A stretch of DNA of 7,336 nt from Leptolyngbyaceae cyanobacterium SM1_3_5 (GTDB lineage Bacteria > Cyanobacteriota > Cyanobacteriia > Elainellales > Elainellaceae): NCBI GenBank assembly GCA_012031475.1, contig JAAUTJ010000229.1, positions 1 through 7,336 of the forward strand, written 5' to 3'. Below the pieces are notes generated by a model that was not told where the DNA came from, searched no databases, and saw only the letters and a list, made by a program, of their open reading frames with translations. Positions 1 through 6,292 of this stretch are shown one piece after another. Every line of letters begins with the position of its first letter. The stretch's first letter is position 1. A program made the translations under genes and the position numbers.

Positions 1-92
1 GGACAGCGAAGCTTTGAACTTGAAGCGCCGTACTTTCTACTCGATCGATGCAGCACAAAGTAGAGCCGTTGAAGTCGCACATGGCGCGATCT

Positions 93-424
93 AACTTTTT
101 GCCAAGCGGCGATCGCCAAACAACTCCAGCCAATCATGAAGGCCAAACCGCCGATCGCGCGATCGCTCCCAGCCACTTCACCCCGCCTAGGCTCAAAGCG
201 TACAAGCTGCCGCAAAACAGCGTAACTCCCACCAGAAATGCAAAGGCGGAAGCCGTCAGAAACGGCTGCGATCCGCTGCGGGCAAGACTGGCAACCAGCA
301 AAATCGCCAGCGCGTGATACATCTGGTAGCGGGCGGCAGTTTTCAAAAAATTTGCAGCGATCGATCGCTCAATTCCCGTCAGGGCATGAGTGACCAAATG
401 CTCCGGCTGCAACGGAAGTTCCCC
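93..424 (-). pseudogene. DUF423 (YgdD/TMEM256-like) membrane protein, 3' part, broken by IS insertion and frameshifts
   Basis: Read on the minus strand, the pieces give the DUF423 signature in order, but in different frames. They are TSVAAGAFG (about 394-423), HALTG...KTAARYQMYHALAILLVA with a hydrophobic stretch and LFCGSLYALSLGGVKWLGAIA (about 160-390), then IGGLAFMIGW...LAIAAWQK (about 96-155). Family members are small multi-helix membrane proteins of about 120 residues with no settled biochemical role. Between AFG and HAL there is one extra base (389-395). After GAIA one base is missing (about 155-160), where restoring it would give the usual GAIAPIGG. The frame then runs open to the window edge, so the original stop cannot be placed. 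The gene's 5' end lies beyond the inserted element, at about 2235-2283. Family assignment is firm from the motifs. Whether each frameshift is biological or a sequencing error cannot be told here. Confidence 0.72.
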
Positions 425-600
425 GTGACATACTCCCGACGCTGATGCTACGCATACAGCGCGGGCTTCTCAGTGACCCCTGGTATCCCATCGGGCGTTG
501 CCTGAGCTTTATTGACGGGATGACCCACCGCCAAATATTTGATATTGATGGCTGCGTTATGGTCGCGATCCAATTCCAATCCACAGTGAGGGCAAGAGTG
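425..600 (-). ncRNA. Predicted omega RNA (right-end guide RNA) of TnpB; 5' border unknown
   Basis: TnpB nucleases use an RNA that overlaps the 3' end of tnpB and the right end of the element and runs into flanking DNA, which serves as guide. Here the RNA scaffold should end at about 425 on the minus strand. The guide would then be the next bases of the DUF423 remnant, GGGGAACTTCCGTTGC (424 down to 409). The position is inferred from the family rule and the placement of the right end. The 5' limit given is arbitrary, and I did not derive a fold beyond the 435-465 hairpin. Confidence 0.35.
435..465. repeat. Right-end subterminal hairpin of the IS200/IS605 element
   Basis: CCCG-A-CGCTG (435-444) pairs with CAGCG-CGGG (457-465), leaving one unpaired A at 439 and a 12-base loop. 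The stem arms are identical to those at the other end of the element. TnpA of this family recognises such imperfect hairpins with an extrahelical base. The tnpB stop codon (448-450) and its last codons lie inside this hairpin. Confidence 0.85.
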
Positions 601-1671
601 CCATCTATCTTGAATGGTTTTAGGAACCTTTTGACCACAGCCAGAGCAATTCTGAGTCGTACCGCCTGGGTTCACTGCAATCGTCATCAGTCCGGCTCTT
701 TCAGCCTTGATTGATAAGATTTGCAGGAATTGACCCCATCCAGCATCATGAGTAGACTTTGCCATTCGAGTTCTGGCAATGCCTTTAATATTGAGCGCTT
801 CGTGCCCAATATTCTTTCCCTTGCTGAGCAGCTTTTTAGCTGTTTTGCAGTGAAAGTCTTTGCGCTGATTTGCAACCTTAAGATGCAGTCTGGAGACGCG
901 CCTAATTGCTTTTTTTCGACGGTTAGAACCCTTCTTTTTCCGAGAGAGAGAACGCCCCGCCCGCTTCAAGTGTTTCTCGGCCTTGCGGTAGTGCTGAGGG
1001 ATTGCGACTTCTTCAGCTTCGTCTGTCATCAGAAACGACTTCAGCCCCATGTCGATGCCGATGGTGTTATCGATTGCGGGGGTATCAGGTGTTAGGGCTG
1101 GTACGGAAGCATCTTCTAGGCTTAAGATCACATACCAGCCATCCGCTTTTTGGGTGATGGTCGCCGTCTTGATCTTGAAGCCGTCAGGAATGGGGCGATG
1201 CAGAATCAGCTTGAGCTTGCCAAAACTGGGCAGCTTGATGAACTTCCCGTTGATGCAGTCTTGCTTTACCTGGGGAAAGGTAAAGCTACGATATCGACCC
1301 TTACCCTTAAAGCGGGGTTTGCCGCTGCGCTTGCCACTGCTGTCTCCTTTGAGCCATCTGTCGAACGTTTTCTTCACCCGCTCAATACAGTTTTGAAGCA
1401 CTTGAGAGTGAATGTCTTGATAGGCGGGAAATAGCCGCTTAGAGTTCACCAGATCCCGCTTCTGAGAATAGAAGTCGGGTTGCTCTTTAGGCGGCGGCGA
1501 AGCTTTGTGAACGATCGAGCAGGCATTGATATCACAGCGGTTGTCTTCCCACCAGTTGAACCGCTCAGCCAGCCGATAGTTGTACTGCCGACGCAACAAT
1601 TCTAGCCATTCGCTCATTTGAGCAATTTGGCTAGAAGTTGGACGTAAGCGGTACTGGTAAGCGGTTCTCAT
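448..1671 (-). CDS. tnpB: TnpB, RNA-guided RuvC-like nuclease of IS200/IS605
   Basis: This 407-residue protein starts at ATG 1671-1669. It has the full TnpB layout. The basic N-terminal half includes the KPRFKGKGRYRSFTFPQ region (about 118-134). RuvC-I is GIDMGLKSF with D207, RuvC-II is HEALNIKG with E291, and RuvC-III is LDRDHNAAINI at about 367-377 with D368/D370. A zinc finger sits before RuvC-III, with CSGCG (C342, C345) and CPHCG (C360, C363). All catalytic positions are present and the length is usual, so it is probably active. TnpB enzymes cut DNA next to a short motif, guided by an RNA from the element's right end, and help keep the element after it excises. RuvC-I has M and RuvC-II has HEA where IDLG and ED are commoner, which looks harmless. 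The gene diverges from tnpA across a 64-bp gap and ends inside the right-end hairpin. Confidence 0.95.
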   Translation of the reverse strand: MRTAYQYRLRPTSSQIAQMSEWLELLRRQYNYRLAERFNWWEDNRCDINACSIVHKASPPPKEQPDFYSQKRDLVNSKRLFPAYQDIHSQVLQNCIERVKKTFDRWLKGDSSGKRSGKPRFKGKGRYRSFTFPQVKQDCINGKFIKLPSFGKLKLILHRPIPDGFKIKTATITQKADGWYVILSLEDASVPALTPDTPAIDNTIGIDMGLKSFLMTDEAEEVAIPQHYRKAEKHLKRAGRSLSRKKKGSNRRKKAIRRVSRLHLKVANQRKDFHCKTAKKLLSKGKNIGHEALNIKGIARTRMAKSTHDAGWGQFLQILSIKAERAGLMTIAVNPGGTTQNCSGCGQKVPKTIQDRWHSCPHCGLELDRDHNAAINIKYLAVGHPVNKAQATPDGIPGVTEKPALYA

Positions 1672-1735
1672 GTTCTTATTATAATCACTGTGCCAAAAAA
1701 TAGGTACACTGACAGAGAAACGCGATAAAATCTTG
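1672..1735. promoter_or_regulatory. Divergent tnpB/tnpA intergenic promoter region (weak call)
   Basis: This is the only gap between the two divergent transposon genes, so it should hold at least one start site. It contains a TATAAT at 1680-1685 that reads as a -10-like box on both strands (ATTATAAT is palindromic). I see no convincing -35 at 17-base spacing for either direction. The minus-strand copy is only 9 bases from the tnpB ATG, so it is a poor promoter for a leadered tnpB transcript. Confidence 0.25.
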
Positions 1736-2146
1736 ATGAAGACTGACTTTGTTTCAAGTGGTAGATCTGTGTCTGACCTGAAAGCTCACCTCGTTTTGAC
1801 AACCAAGTATCGCCGGAAGGTGCTGACGGGTGAAATGATTTCTCGCTTAGGCGAAATCATGGGCGACTTATGCGAGAAATGGAATTGCAAGCTAGTTGAA
1901 TTTAGCGGTGAAGACAATCACATTCATCTGCTGTTTCAATACTTGCCTCAGATGGAGCTACCAAAATTCATTGGCAATCTTAAATCTGTTACTAGCCGCA
2001 GAGTCCGATCTGAGTTTGCTGCTGAAGTTGATCGGGTCTACTGGAAAAACGTGCTTTGGAATGAGTCGTATTTCATTGCATCTTGTGGAGGAGTAACCGT
2101 CTCAGTCCTTCGCAAATACATTGAGGAGCAAGACACTCCTGACTAG
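1736..2146 (+). CDS. tnpA: TnpA, Y1 HUH single-strand transposase of IS200/IS605
   Basis: From ATG 1736 the protein is 136 residues, the normal size for this family. A TTG directly before it would add one residue, and the ATG is preferred. It has the HUH motif DNHIHLLF (H62 and H64) and a late tyrosine in VLRKYIEEQ (Y128) that fits the Y1 nucleophile. The conserved VLTTKYRRKVL segment near the N terminus and WNESYFIASCGG before the catalytic helix are also present. TnpA enzymes excise and insert the element as single-stranded DNA, recognising the end hairpins and cutting at a short target, without target duplication. The gene lies between the divergent tnpB and the left-end hairpin, which begins 48 bases after its stop. 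I see no strong ribosome binding site, which is common for transposases. It appears intact. Confidence 0.95.
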   Translation: MKTDFVSSGRSVSDLKAHLVLTTKYRRKVLTGEMISRLGEIMGDLCEKWNCKLVEFSGEDNHIHLLFQYLPQMELPKFIGNLKSVTSRRVRSEFAAEVDRVYWKNVLWNESYFIASCGGVTVSVLRKYIEEQDTPD

Positions 2147-2193
2147 CTCGATGATTTACTGCTTCTTCGTTTCACTCAGTCGCCACCTTATAT

Positions 2194-2227
2194 CCCGACG
2201 CTGACCTGAGTACAGGTACAGCGCGGG
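2194..2227. repeat. Left-end subterminal hairpin of the IS200/IS605 element
   Basis: CCCG-A-CGCTG (2194-2203) pairs with CAGCG-CGGG (2219-2227). An inner stem ACCTG/CAGGT (2204-2208 with 2213-2217) lengthens the helix, and there are unpaired A residues at 2198 and 2218. The outer arms match the right-end hairpin base for base. The inner stem is unique to this end. Confidence 0.85.
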
Positions 2228-2234
2228 GCTTACG

Positions 2235-2283
2235 GTGAGGAGCTAAGATGGCGGCGATCGTGATTAGAATTTTGATTGAGCAT
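2235..2283 (-). pseudogene. DUF423 gene, 5' remnant separated by the IS element
   Basis: On the minus strand this stretch encodes IKILITIAAILA, which matches the usual N-terminal membrane helix of DUF423 proteins just before the SVAAGAFG motif. That motif is found on the other side of the element at about 394-423. The only nearby ATG (2283-2281) is in another frame, so either one base has been gained between ATG and the ILITIAAIL codons or the true start is non-standard. An AAGGA lies about 12 bases upstream of that ATG. The joining of the two remnants across the element is inferred from motif order. Confidence 0.55.
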
Positions 2284-2346
2284 GACGTGAAAGCATCCTT
2301 TTTCTTCAGAGTATGAGATGACAAGCGGATTGGCCGATCGGGTCTC

Positions 2347-2577
2347 GTGAAAACACGCCCTACTTCCGGATCGGAAATCTGCTTTCCAGTAGAGGGAAAT
2401 GAGCGATCGCCTACACTAGGATGTCGAATGTTTCCGGCTGTCCAACAGTTCCAGTTAGACAAAGCCCAGCTAGACGAAGCACTGTAAACCTTTGTTGAAA
2501 AAGGTGAACCGCCAAGCATGTCGATCGACCTTTGCCGTAAATTAAAATACGTTAAGAAATTGCTCCACCTCCCATAA
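2347..2577 (+). pseudogene. Possible decayed small ORF with an internal TAA (unknown family)
   Basis: One plus-strand frame from GTG 2347 or ATG 2428 reads ...FPAVQQFQLDKAQLDEAL, meets TAA at 2485-2487, then continues in the same frame to TAA at 2575-2577 as TFVEKGEPPSMSIDLCRKLK and a few more residues. The amphipathic, charged character on both sides of the stop suggests a once continuous small protein in which a CAA became TAA. I recognise no family. The frame is short, has no clear ribosome binding site, and could be chance. Confidence 0.2.
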
Positions 2578-2697
2578 ATTTCCAGCCAAAAGAGTCTAAG
2601 TCGAAAGATTCCGAGTCAAAACTGCGCTCCCTTCCGGTCTAGCGTCATCAGTTTTGTAACCTTCGCGCAGTCCATCAGCGCTTGTGCCGCCTTTTGC

Positions 2698-2784
2698 TTT
2701 GATCCCCGCTATTTGATCCCCACTGTTTGCTCCCCGCTGCGGGTCACACCCCAGACCTGTCGAGAAATTTTCTGATCCCCGCTG
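2698..2784. repeat. 14-bp tandem repeat TTTGATCCCCGCTG, three adjacent copies plus one
   Basis: Three adjacent 14-base units lie at 2698-2711, 2712-2725 and 2726-2739, each with no more than a base or two of difference from TTTGATCCCCGCTG. A fourth copy, TCTGATCCCCGCTG, stands at 2771-2784. The third unit runs into a small palindrome, CCCGC-T-GCGGG. The cluster ends 34 bases before the GH57 start codon. Function is unknown. Confidence 0.8.
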
Positions 2785-2818
2785 CGGTTTGCCTCAATTC
2801 ACACATCGAGCTTTCTTC

Positions 2819-5364
2819 ATGACTTCTTTTGATCTCGAATCTGTCCGATCGATCGATCCTGCCAATCTTGATCCCCAATCGACCGCCACAGGCGTTCACG
2901 TCACGATTCACGGACATTTCTATCAGCCGCCCCGCGAAAATCCGTACCTTGATGCGATCGAACGTCAGCCCAGCGCCCAGCCATTTCACGATTGGAACGA
3001 GCGGATTCACTCGGAATGCTATCGCCCGAATGCGTTTGCTCGCGTCCTCAACGATCGCGGCGAGATCGTGGGGATCGTCAACAACTACGAATATCTCAGC
3101 TTCAACATCGGTCCCACGCTGATGAGTTGGATCGAGCGGCACGACCTGGAGGTCTATCAGCGCATTCTCGAAGCCGATCGCCGCAGTTGCGAACGGCTGA
3201 ACGGTCACGGCAAACGCGATCGCGCAGGTCTACAATCACATCATCCTGCCCTTGGCAAACAATCGCGACAAACTGACGCAGATTCGCTGGGGCAAGCAAG
3301 ACTTCCGCACCCGATTTGGCCGTGATCCCGAAGGCATGTGGCTGGCGGAAACGGCGATCGATCGCGCCACGATCGAAGCCTTAATTCAGGAAGAAATCCG
3401 CTTCATTATCCTCGCCCCCTCACAGGCGCAGCGCTGCCGACCCTTGCCGAACAACGAAGATCCCGATCCGCAATGGCTCGAAGTCGGCGGCAACCAGATC
3501 GATCCCGTCCGGCCATATCGCTGCTTTTCGGCCAATCGCGATCGCTACATCGACATTTTCTTTTACGACGGCCCCATTTCTCGCGACATGGGCTTCAACG
3601 ACGTGCTGAGCAGTTCCCAGCATTTTGCCGGACGGCTGGCGCAGGCAGTACGCGGGGATCAGCCGACGCAGTTGATTTCAGTCGCGACGGATGGCGAAAC
3701 ATTTGGGCATCACAAAGGCGGCACGGAAAAAGCCTTGGCCTATGCCTTTACGCGGGAATTTTCCGATCGCGGCTGGACGGTGACGAACTATGCCCACTAC
3801 CTGAGCCAAAATCCGCCGACCTGGGAAGTTGAACTCAAAGCCCGTCACTGCCTGGAGTTGTTCGCACGGGGTCGATCGCTGGCAGGACGACTGCGGCTGC
3901 GGTGGCGGCGGCTTGTGGAATCAGCAGTGGCGCAGGCCGCTCCGCGATGCGCTCAACTGGCTGCGGGATCAGCTTGCAAAAGTGTTTGAAGAAACGGGAT
4001 CAAAGCTGTTTCACCATCCCTGGAAAGCGCGAGACGAATACATTCAGGTGATCGGGGATCGATCGATCGCCAACCTCACCCGCTTCTTTGCCGTCCACCA
4101 GTCCCACCGCCTCACCAATGCCGAAAAGGTAGACGCGCTACGCCTGCTGGAAATGCAGCGGCACACTCTGCTGATGTTCACAAGCTGCGGCTGGTTTTTT
4201 GATGAAGTGTCCAGGCCGGAAGGAACACAGATTTTGCGCTATGCGGCGCGGGCGATCGAACTGGCCGGAGATGTGGCTGGCGTACAGCTTGAGAAAGCCT
4301 TTGTGAAGCGCTTAGCCATGATCCCCAGCAACGTCGATCTGTTTCGCAACGGCGCAGAAGTCTATCGCCAACTGGTCAAACCCGCGCAAATCAGCCTGGA
4401 ACAAGTCGCCGCCCACTACGCGATTAGCTCGCTGTTTACGCCCTACGCCCCCGAACAGCGCATCTACTGCTACACCACGCAGCAGTCCGACTATCAGATG
4501 CGCCGGATGGGATCGCTGACTTTGGCGATCGCGCAACTGCAACTCACCTCAGAGATTACGCGAGAATCGGTCAACTTCACGGTTGCCGTGCTGCATCTGG
4601 GCGGCTGGGATTTCCACTGCTGCATTCAGCCGTTTACGGGACGGCGAACCTACAGCCAAATTCGCGACGCGCTGTTTGAAGCGCTCCAAAAGGCCAGCGC
4701 TGCCCAAACAATTCTGGCGATGAATCGCCACTTCGGGGATCAGTCCTTCAGCCTGCAAGACTTGTTTGCCGAAGAGCGTCACCGGATCATGCGCCTGCTC
4801 AGTCAGGAAACTCTGACTCGCCTCGACCAGCTTTACACGCAGGTTTATCGCGACAACTACGGCGTTTTGATGGCCTTTCATCGCGACGAAGTGGAAGCCC
4901 CGAAAGAATTGCAGGTTGCCGCCGAAATTGCGCTCGGCCATCGCGCCACTCTTGCCGTGCAAGCGATCGATCGCGAAACCAGCGACTTTCCCTTCACCAA
5001 GCCGCAACTCTGCCAAAGCTATCTGGCCGAACTGCAAGCGATCGCAACCGAAGCCGATCAGCTACGCTGCTCACTCCAGCTTCCTGAACTGCGGCAGACC
5101 CTAGAACGAGTCGTGCTGCGATCGCTCCACCACTGCCTCAGCGATCCCGCGATCGTCCCCTGGCTCGAACAACTGCTTGAAACCAGCCGTCAGCTTCATC
5201 AGCCGCTCGCCCTCGATCGCGCCCAAGAAGCCTACCTGCAAGCTTTGCATCGCCAAATTCTCCCCGCGATCGCCTCCGGCCAAATCGAGGCACAAGCGTT
5301 TTTGCGGCTGGGCGATCGGCTGGCGATCGACGGGCGGGGCGGGTTTACTGCGTTCTCAGATTGA
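2819..5364 (+). pseudogene. GH57 / DUF3536 glycoside hydrolase-like protein, broken by two +1 frameshifts
   Basis: Three frames join into one protein of about 847 residues once an extra A is removed at 3212-3214 and another at 3837-3839. ATG 2819 is preferred over TTG 2789 because conserved sequence begins well inside. The N-terminal half has the GH57 hallmarks: HGHFYQPPRENPY (H31, H33), EGMWLAETA with E177 as likely nucleophile, and TDGETFGHHKGG with D291 as likely acid. SCSHGVDRWQDDCGCGG follows the second frameshift. The C-terminal region (about 560-840), with GWDFHCCIQPF and LFAEERHRIMRLLSQETLTRLDQLYTQVY, fits DUF3536. The family is widespread in cyanobacteria and is expected to act on alpha-glucans, but I know of no fixed substrate. 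No signal peptide is seen, so it is probably cytoplasmic. As written, translation would stop soon after residue 131. Conservation outside the two sites is excellent, so sequencing error or very recent inactivation is likely. The 3' end overlaps the convergent LysM/M23 gene by 20 bp. Confidence 0.85.
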
Positions 5365-6184
5365 GGTTGCGAATATACGTACTCGGATTTTGCGCCACCC
5401 AGCCCAGGCTGGAATTCGCTCGCACCTCAAAGTGCAGCGAAGTGGCGCTCGTACCGATTCGATCGCCCGCTTGGACAGTTTGCCCGACCCGGACAGCGAT
5501 CGATTCCAGCCGCGCATATCGAGTTTGCAGTCCTTGGGCGTGGTTGATCACAACCAGATTTGCGCCGTTTTGTGATCCGGCAAAGGCGATCGTGCCGCTG
5601 CCCGTTGCCAGCACGGGCGTTCCCGGTTGTGCCGCCAGTTCCACGCCGCTGTGAACACGACTGTCCGTTGCGGGTGAAACCTGCCAGCCGTATGCCTGCA
5701 AGATTGTCGCTTCGCTTGGCAGCGGATAGCCCGTCAGCACTCCGGTCGGCTGGGCGGCAGTTGCGCCCGTTGGCGACCAGTTGACACCAGGAACAAACAC
5801 CACACGCGGCTGGGGCTGACAGCCGTTAATCTCAAACAGCACGTCGGCTCGAACCCCGTATCGCGCTGCCACATCTCGCCAAGTTTGACCCGCAGGCACT
5901 TCGACGCGAATGCCATTGTAGGGCGGGATCACGATTTCTGTCCCAACAGGCGGCAACCCGTTTTGCAAGGTGGGATTGAAGCCGATGATCGTGGCGGGGA
6001 TCACGCTGTAGCGCTGCGCGATCGCGGCCAGCGTTTCCCCCGCTGCAATCCGGTGTCGAGTCAGGCGAGAGAGAGCCGGAGCCGGACACAGCGATTGCGC
6101 GATCGCAGGTGGAACGATAGCCGCGATTGCAGCCGCGATCGCGCCCCAAACGAGCAGACTCAATAAAACGCGATGTCGTCGCAC
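5345..6184 (-). CDS. Exported LysM-LysM-M23 (LytM-like) protein with degenerate active site
   Basis: This 279-residue protein starts at GTG 6184-6182, the only usable start before an in-frame stop, with a strong ribosome binding site 6 bases upstream. Residues 1-29 form a signal peptide (RRHR, hydrophobic core, cut after AIA). Two LysM peptidoglycan-binding repeats follow: 43-88 (HRIAAGETLAAIAQRYSV) and 92-132 (VEVPAGQTWRDVAARYGV). The M23/LytM fold spans about 155-270. Active enzymes have HxxxD, YAHL and HLHFE. Here these read HSGVE (H178, E182 for Asp), YARL (R225 for His) and SLHFE (S249 for the first His, H251 kept), and the usual glycine-rich loop before HLHFE is shortened. It therefore probably binds cell wall without cutting it, like the amidase activators EnvC and NlpD. 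That role is inferred. It lies downstream of the kinase gene on the same strand. Confidence 0.9.
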   Translation of the reverse strand: MRRHRVLLSLLVWGAIAAAIAAIVPPAIAQSLCPAPALSRLTRHRIAAGETLAAIAQRYSVIPATIIGFNPTLQNGLPPVGTEIVIPPYNGIRVEVPAGQTWRDVAARYGVRADVLFEINGCQPQPRVVFVPGVNWSPTGATAAQPTGVLTGYPLPSEATILQAYGWQVSPATDSRVHSGVELAAQPGTPVLATGSGTIAFAGSQNGANLVVINHAQGLQTRYARLESIAVRVGQTVQAGDRIGTSATSLHFEVRANSSLGWVAQNPSTYIRNLNLRTQ

Positions 6185-6190
6185 CGTTAC

Positions 6191-6196
6191 ACCTCT
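6191..6196 (-). promoter_or_regulatory. Ribosome binding site deciding the GTG start of the LysM/M23 gene
   Basis: AGAGGT on the minus strand sits 6 bases before GTG 6184-6182. With no ATG available in that frame and a stop just upstream, it fixes the start of the gene. Confidence 0.7.
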
Positions 6197-6292
6197 TGCC
6201 CAAAATCACTTTCTGCTGTAATCTTGGCAAAAATTTGGGCGATCGACCGCTGGCTGCTGGCTCCAGCAAGTTTGAAAGCTTGAAAACAGTTC

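Larger units (their letters stand above)
425..2234 (-). mobile_element. IS200/IS605-family insertion sequence (tnpA + tnpB), about 1.8 kb, apparently complete
   Basis: The element has divergent tnpA (plus) and tnpB (minus) genes flanked by similar subterminal hairpins in the same orientation (435-465 and 2194-2227). There are no terminal inverted repeats or target duplication, as expected for this family. Because tnpB ends at the 425 side, that is the right end and the 2234 side is the left end, so the element reads left to right on the minus strand. On that strand TCAC lies both just before the left end (2235-2238) and at the tip of the right end (425-428). I used this to set the borders; in this family the element follows a short target that recurs at its right tip. 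An alternative left border about 6 bases further out would restore the DUF423 frame better, so allow about 10 bases of error. Both genes and both ends look intact, so the element may still be mobile. Confidence 0.88.
2284..2818. other. Gap of about 535 bp without an intact gene
   Basis: This gap separates the broken minus-strand DUF423 gene from the plus-strand GH57 gene, so it should hold the promoters of both. It contains a possible decayed ORF (2347-2577) and the 14-bp repeats (2698-2784). I found no tRNA, terminator or clear -35/-10 pair. A minus-strand frame open through 2172-2519 runs into the element's left end and matches no family I know, apart from the DUF423 helix at its end. Confidence 0.5.

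Noticed and set aside
48..317. Plus-strand open frame of about 89 codons
   Set aside because: It is antisense to the DUF423 motifs, has no family-like sequence, and arises from CGATCG-rich DNA.
2248..2316. Plus-strand mini-ORF starting MAAIVIRILIEHDV
   Set aside because: It is the complement of the DUF423 N-terminal helix; the minus strand explains the sequence better.
3211..3220. Programmed +1 frameshifting in the GH57 gene
   Set aside because: The sites are only AAA runs with no slippery heptamer, stimulatory element or rare-codon pause that I can see, and the family is normally encoded in one frame. Sequencing error or mutation is simpler.
4549..5037. Minus-strand open frame inside the GH57 gene
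   Set aside because: It is antisense to well conserved DUF3536 sequence, with no recognisable domain.
6248..6268. Hairpin TGCTGG/CCAGCA as a terminator after the kinase gene
   Set aside because: The loop is only two bases for the full stem and no T-run follows, so it does not meet terminator criteria.
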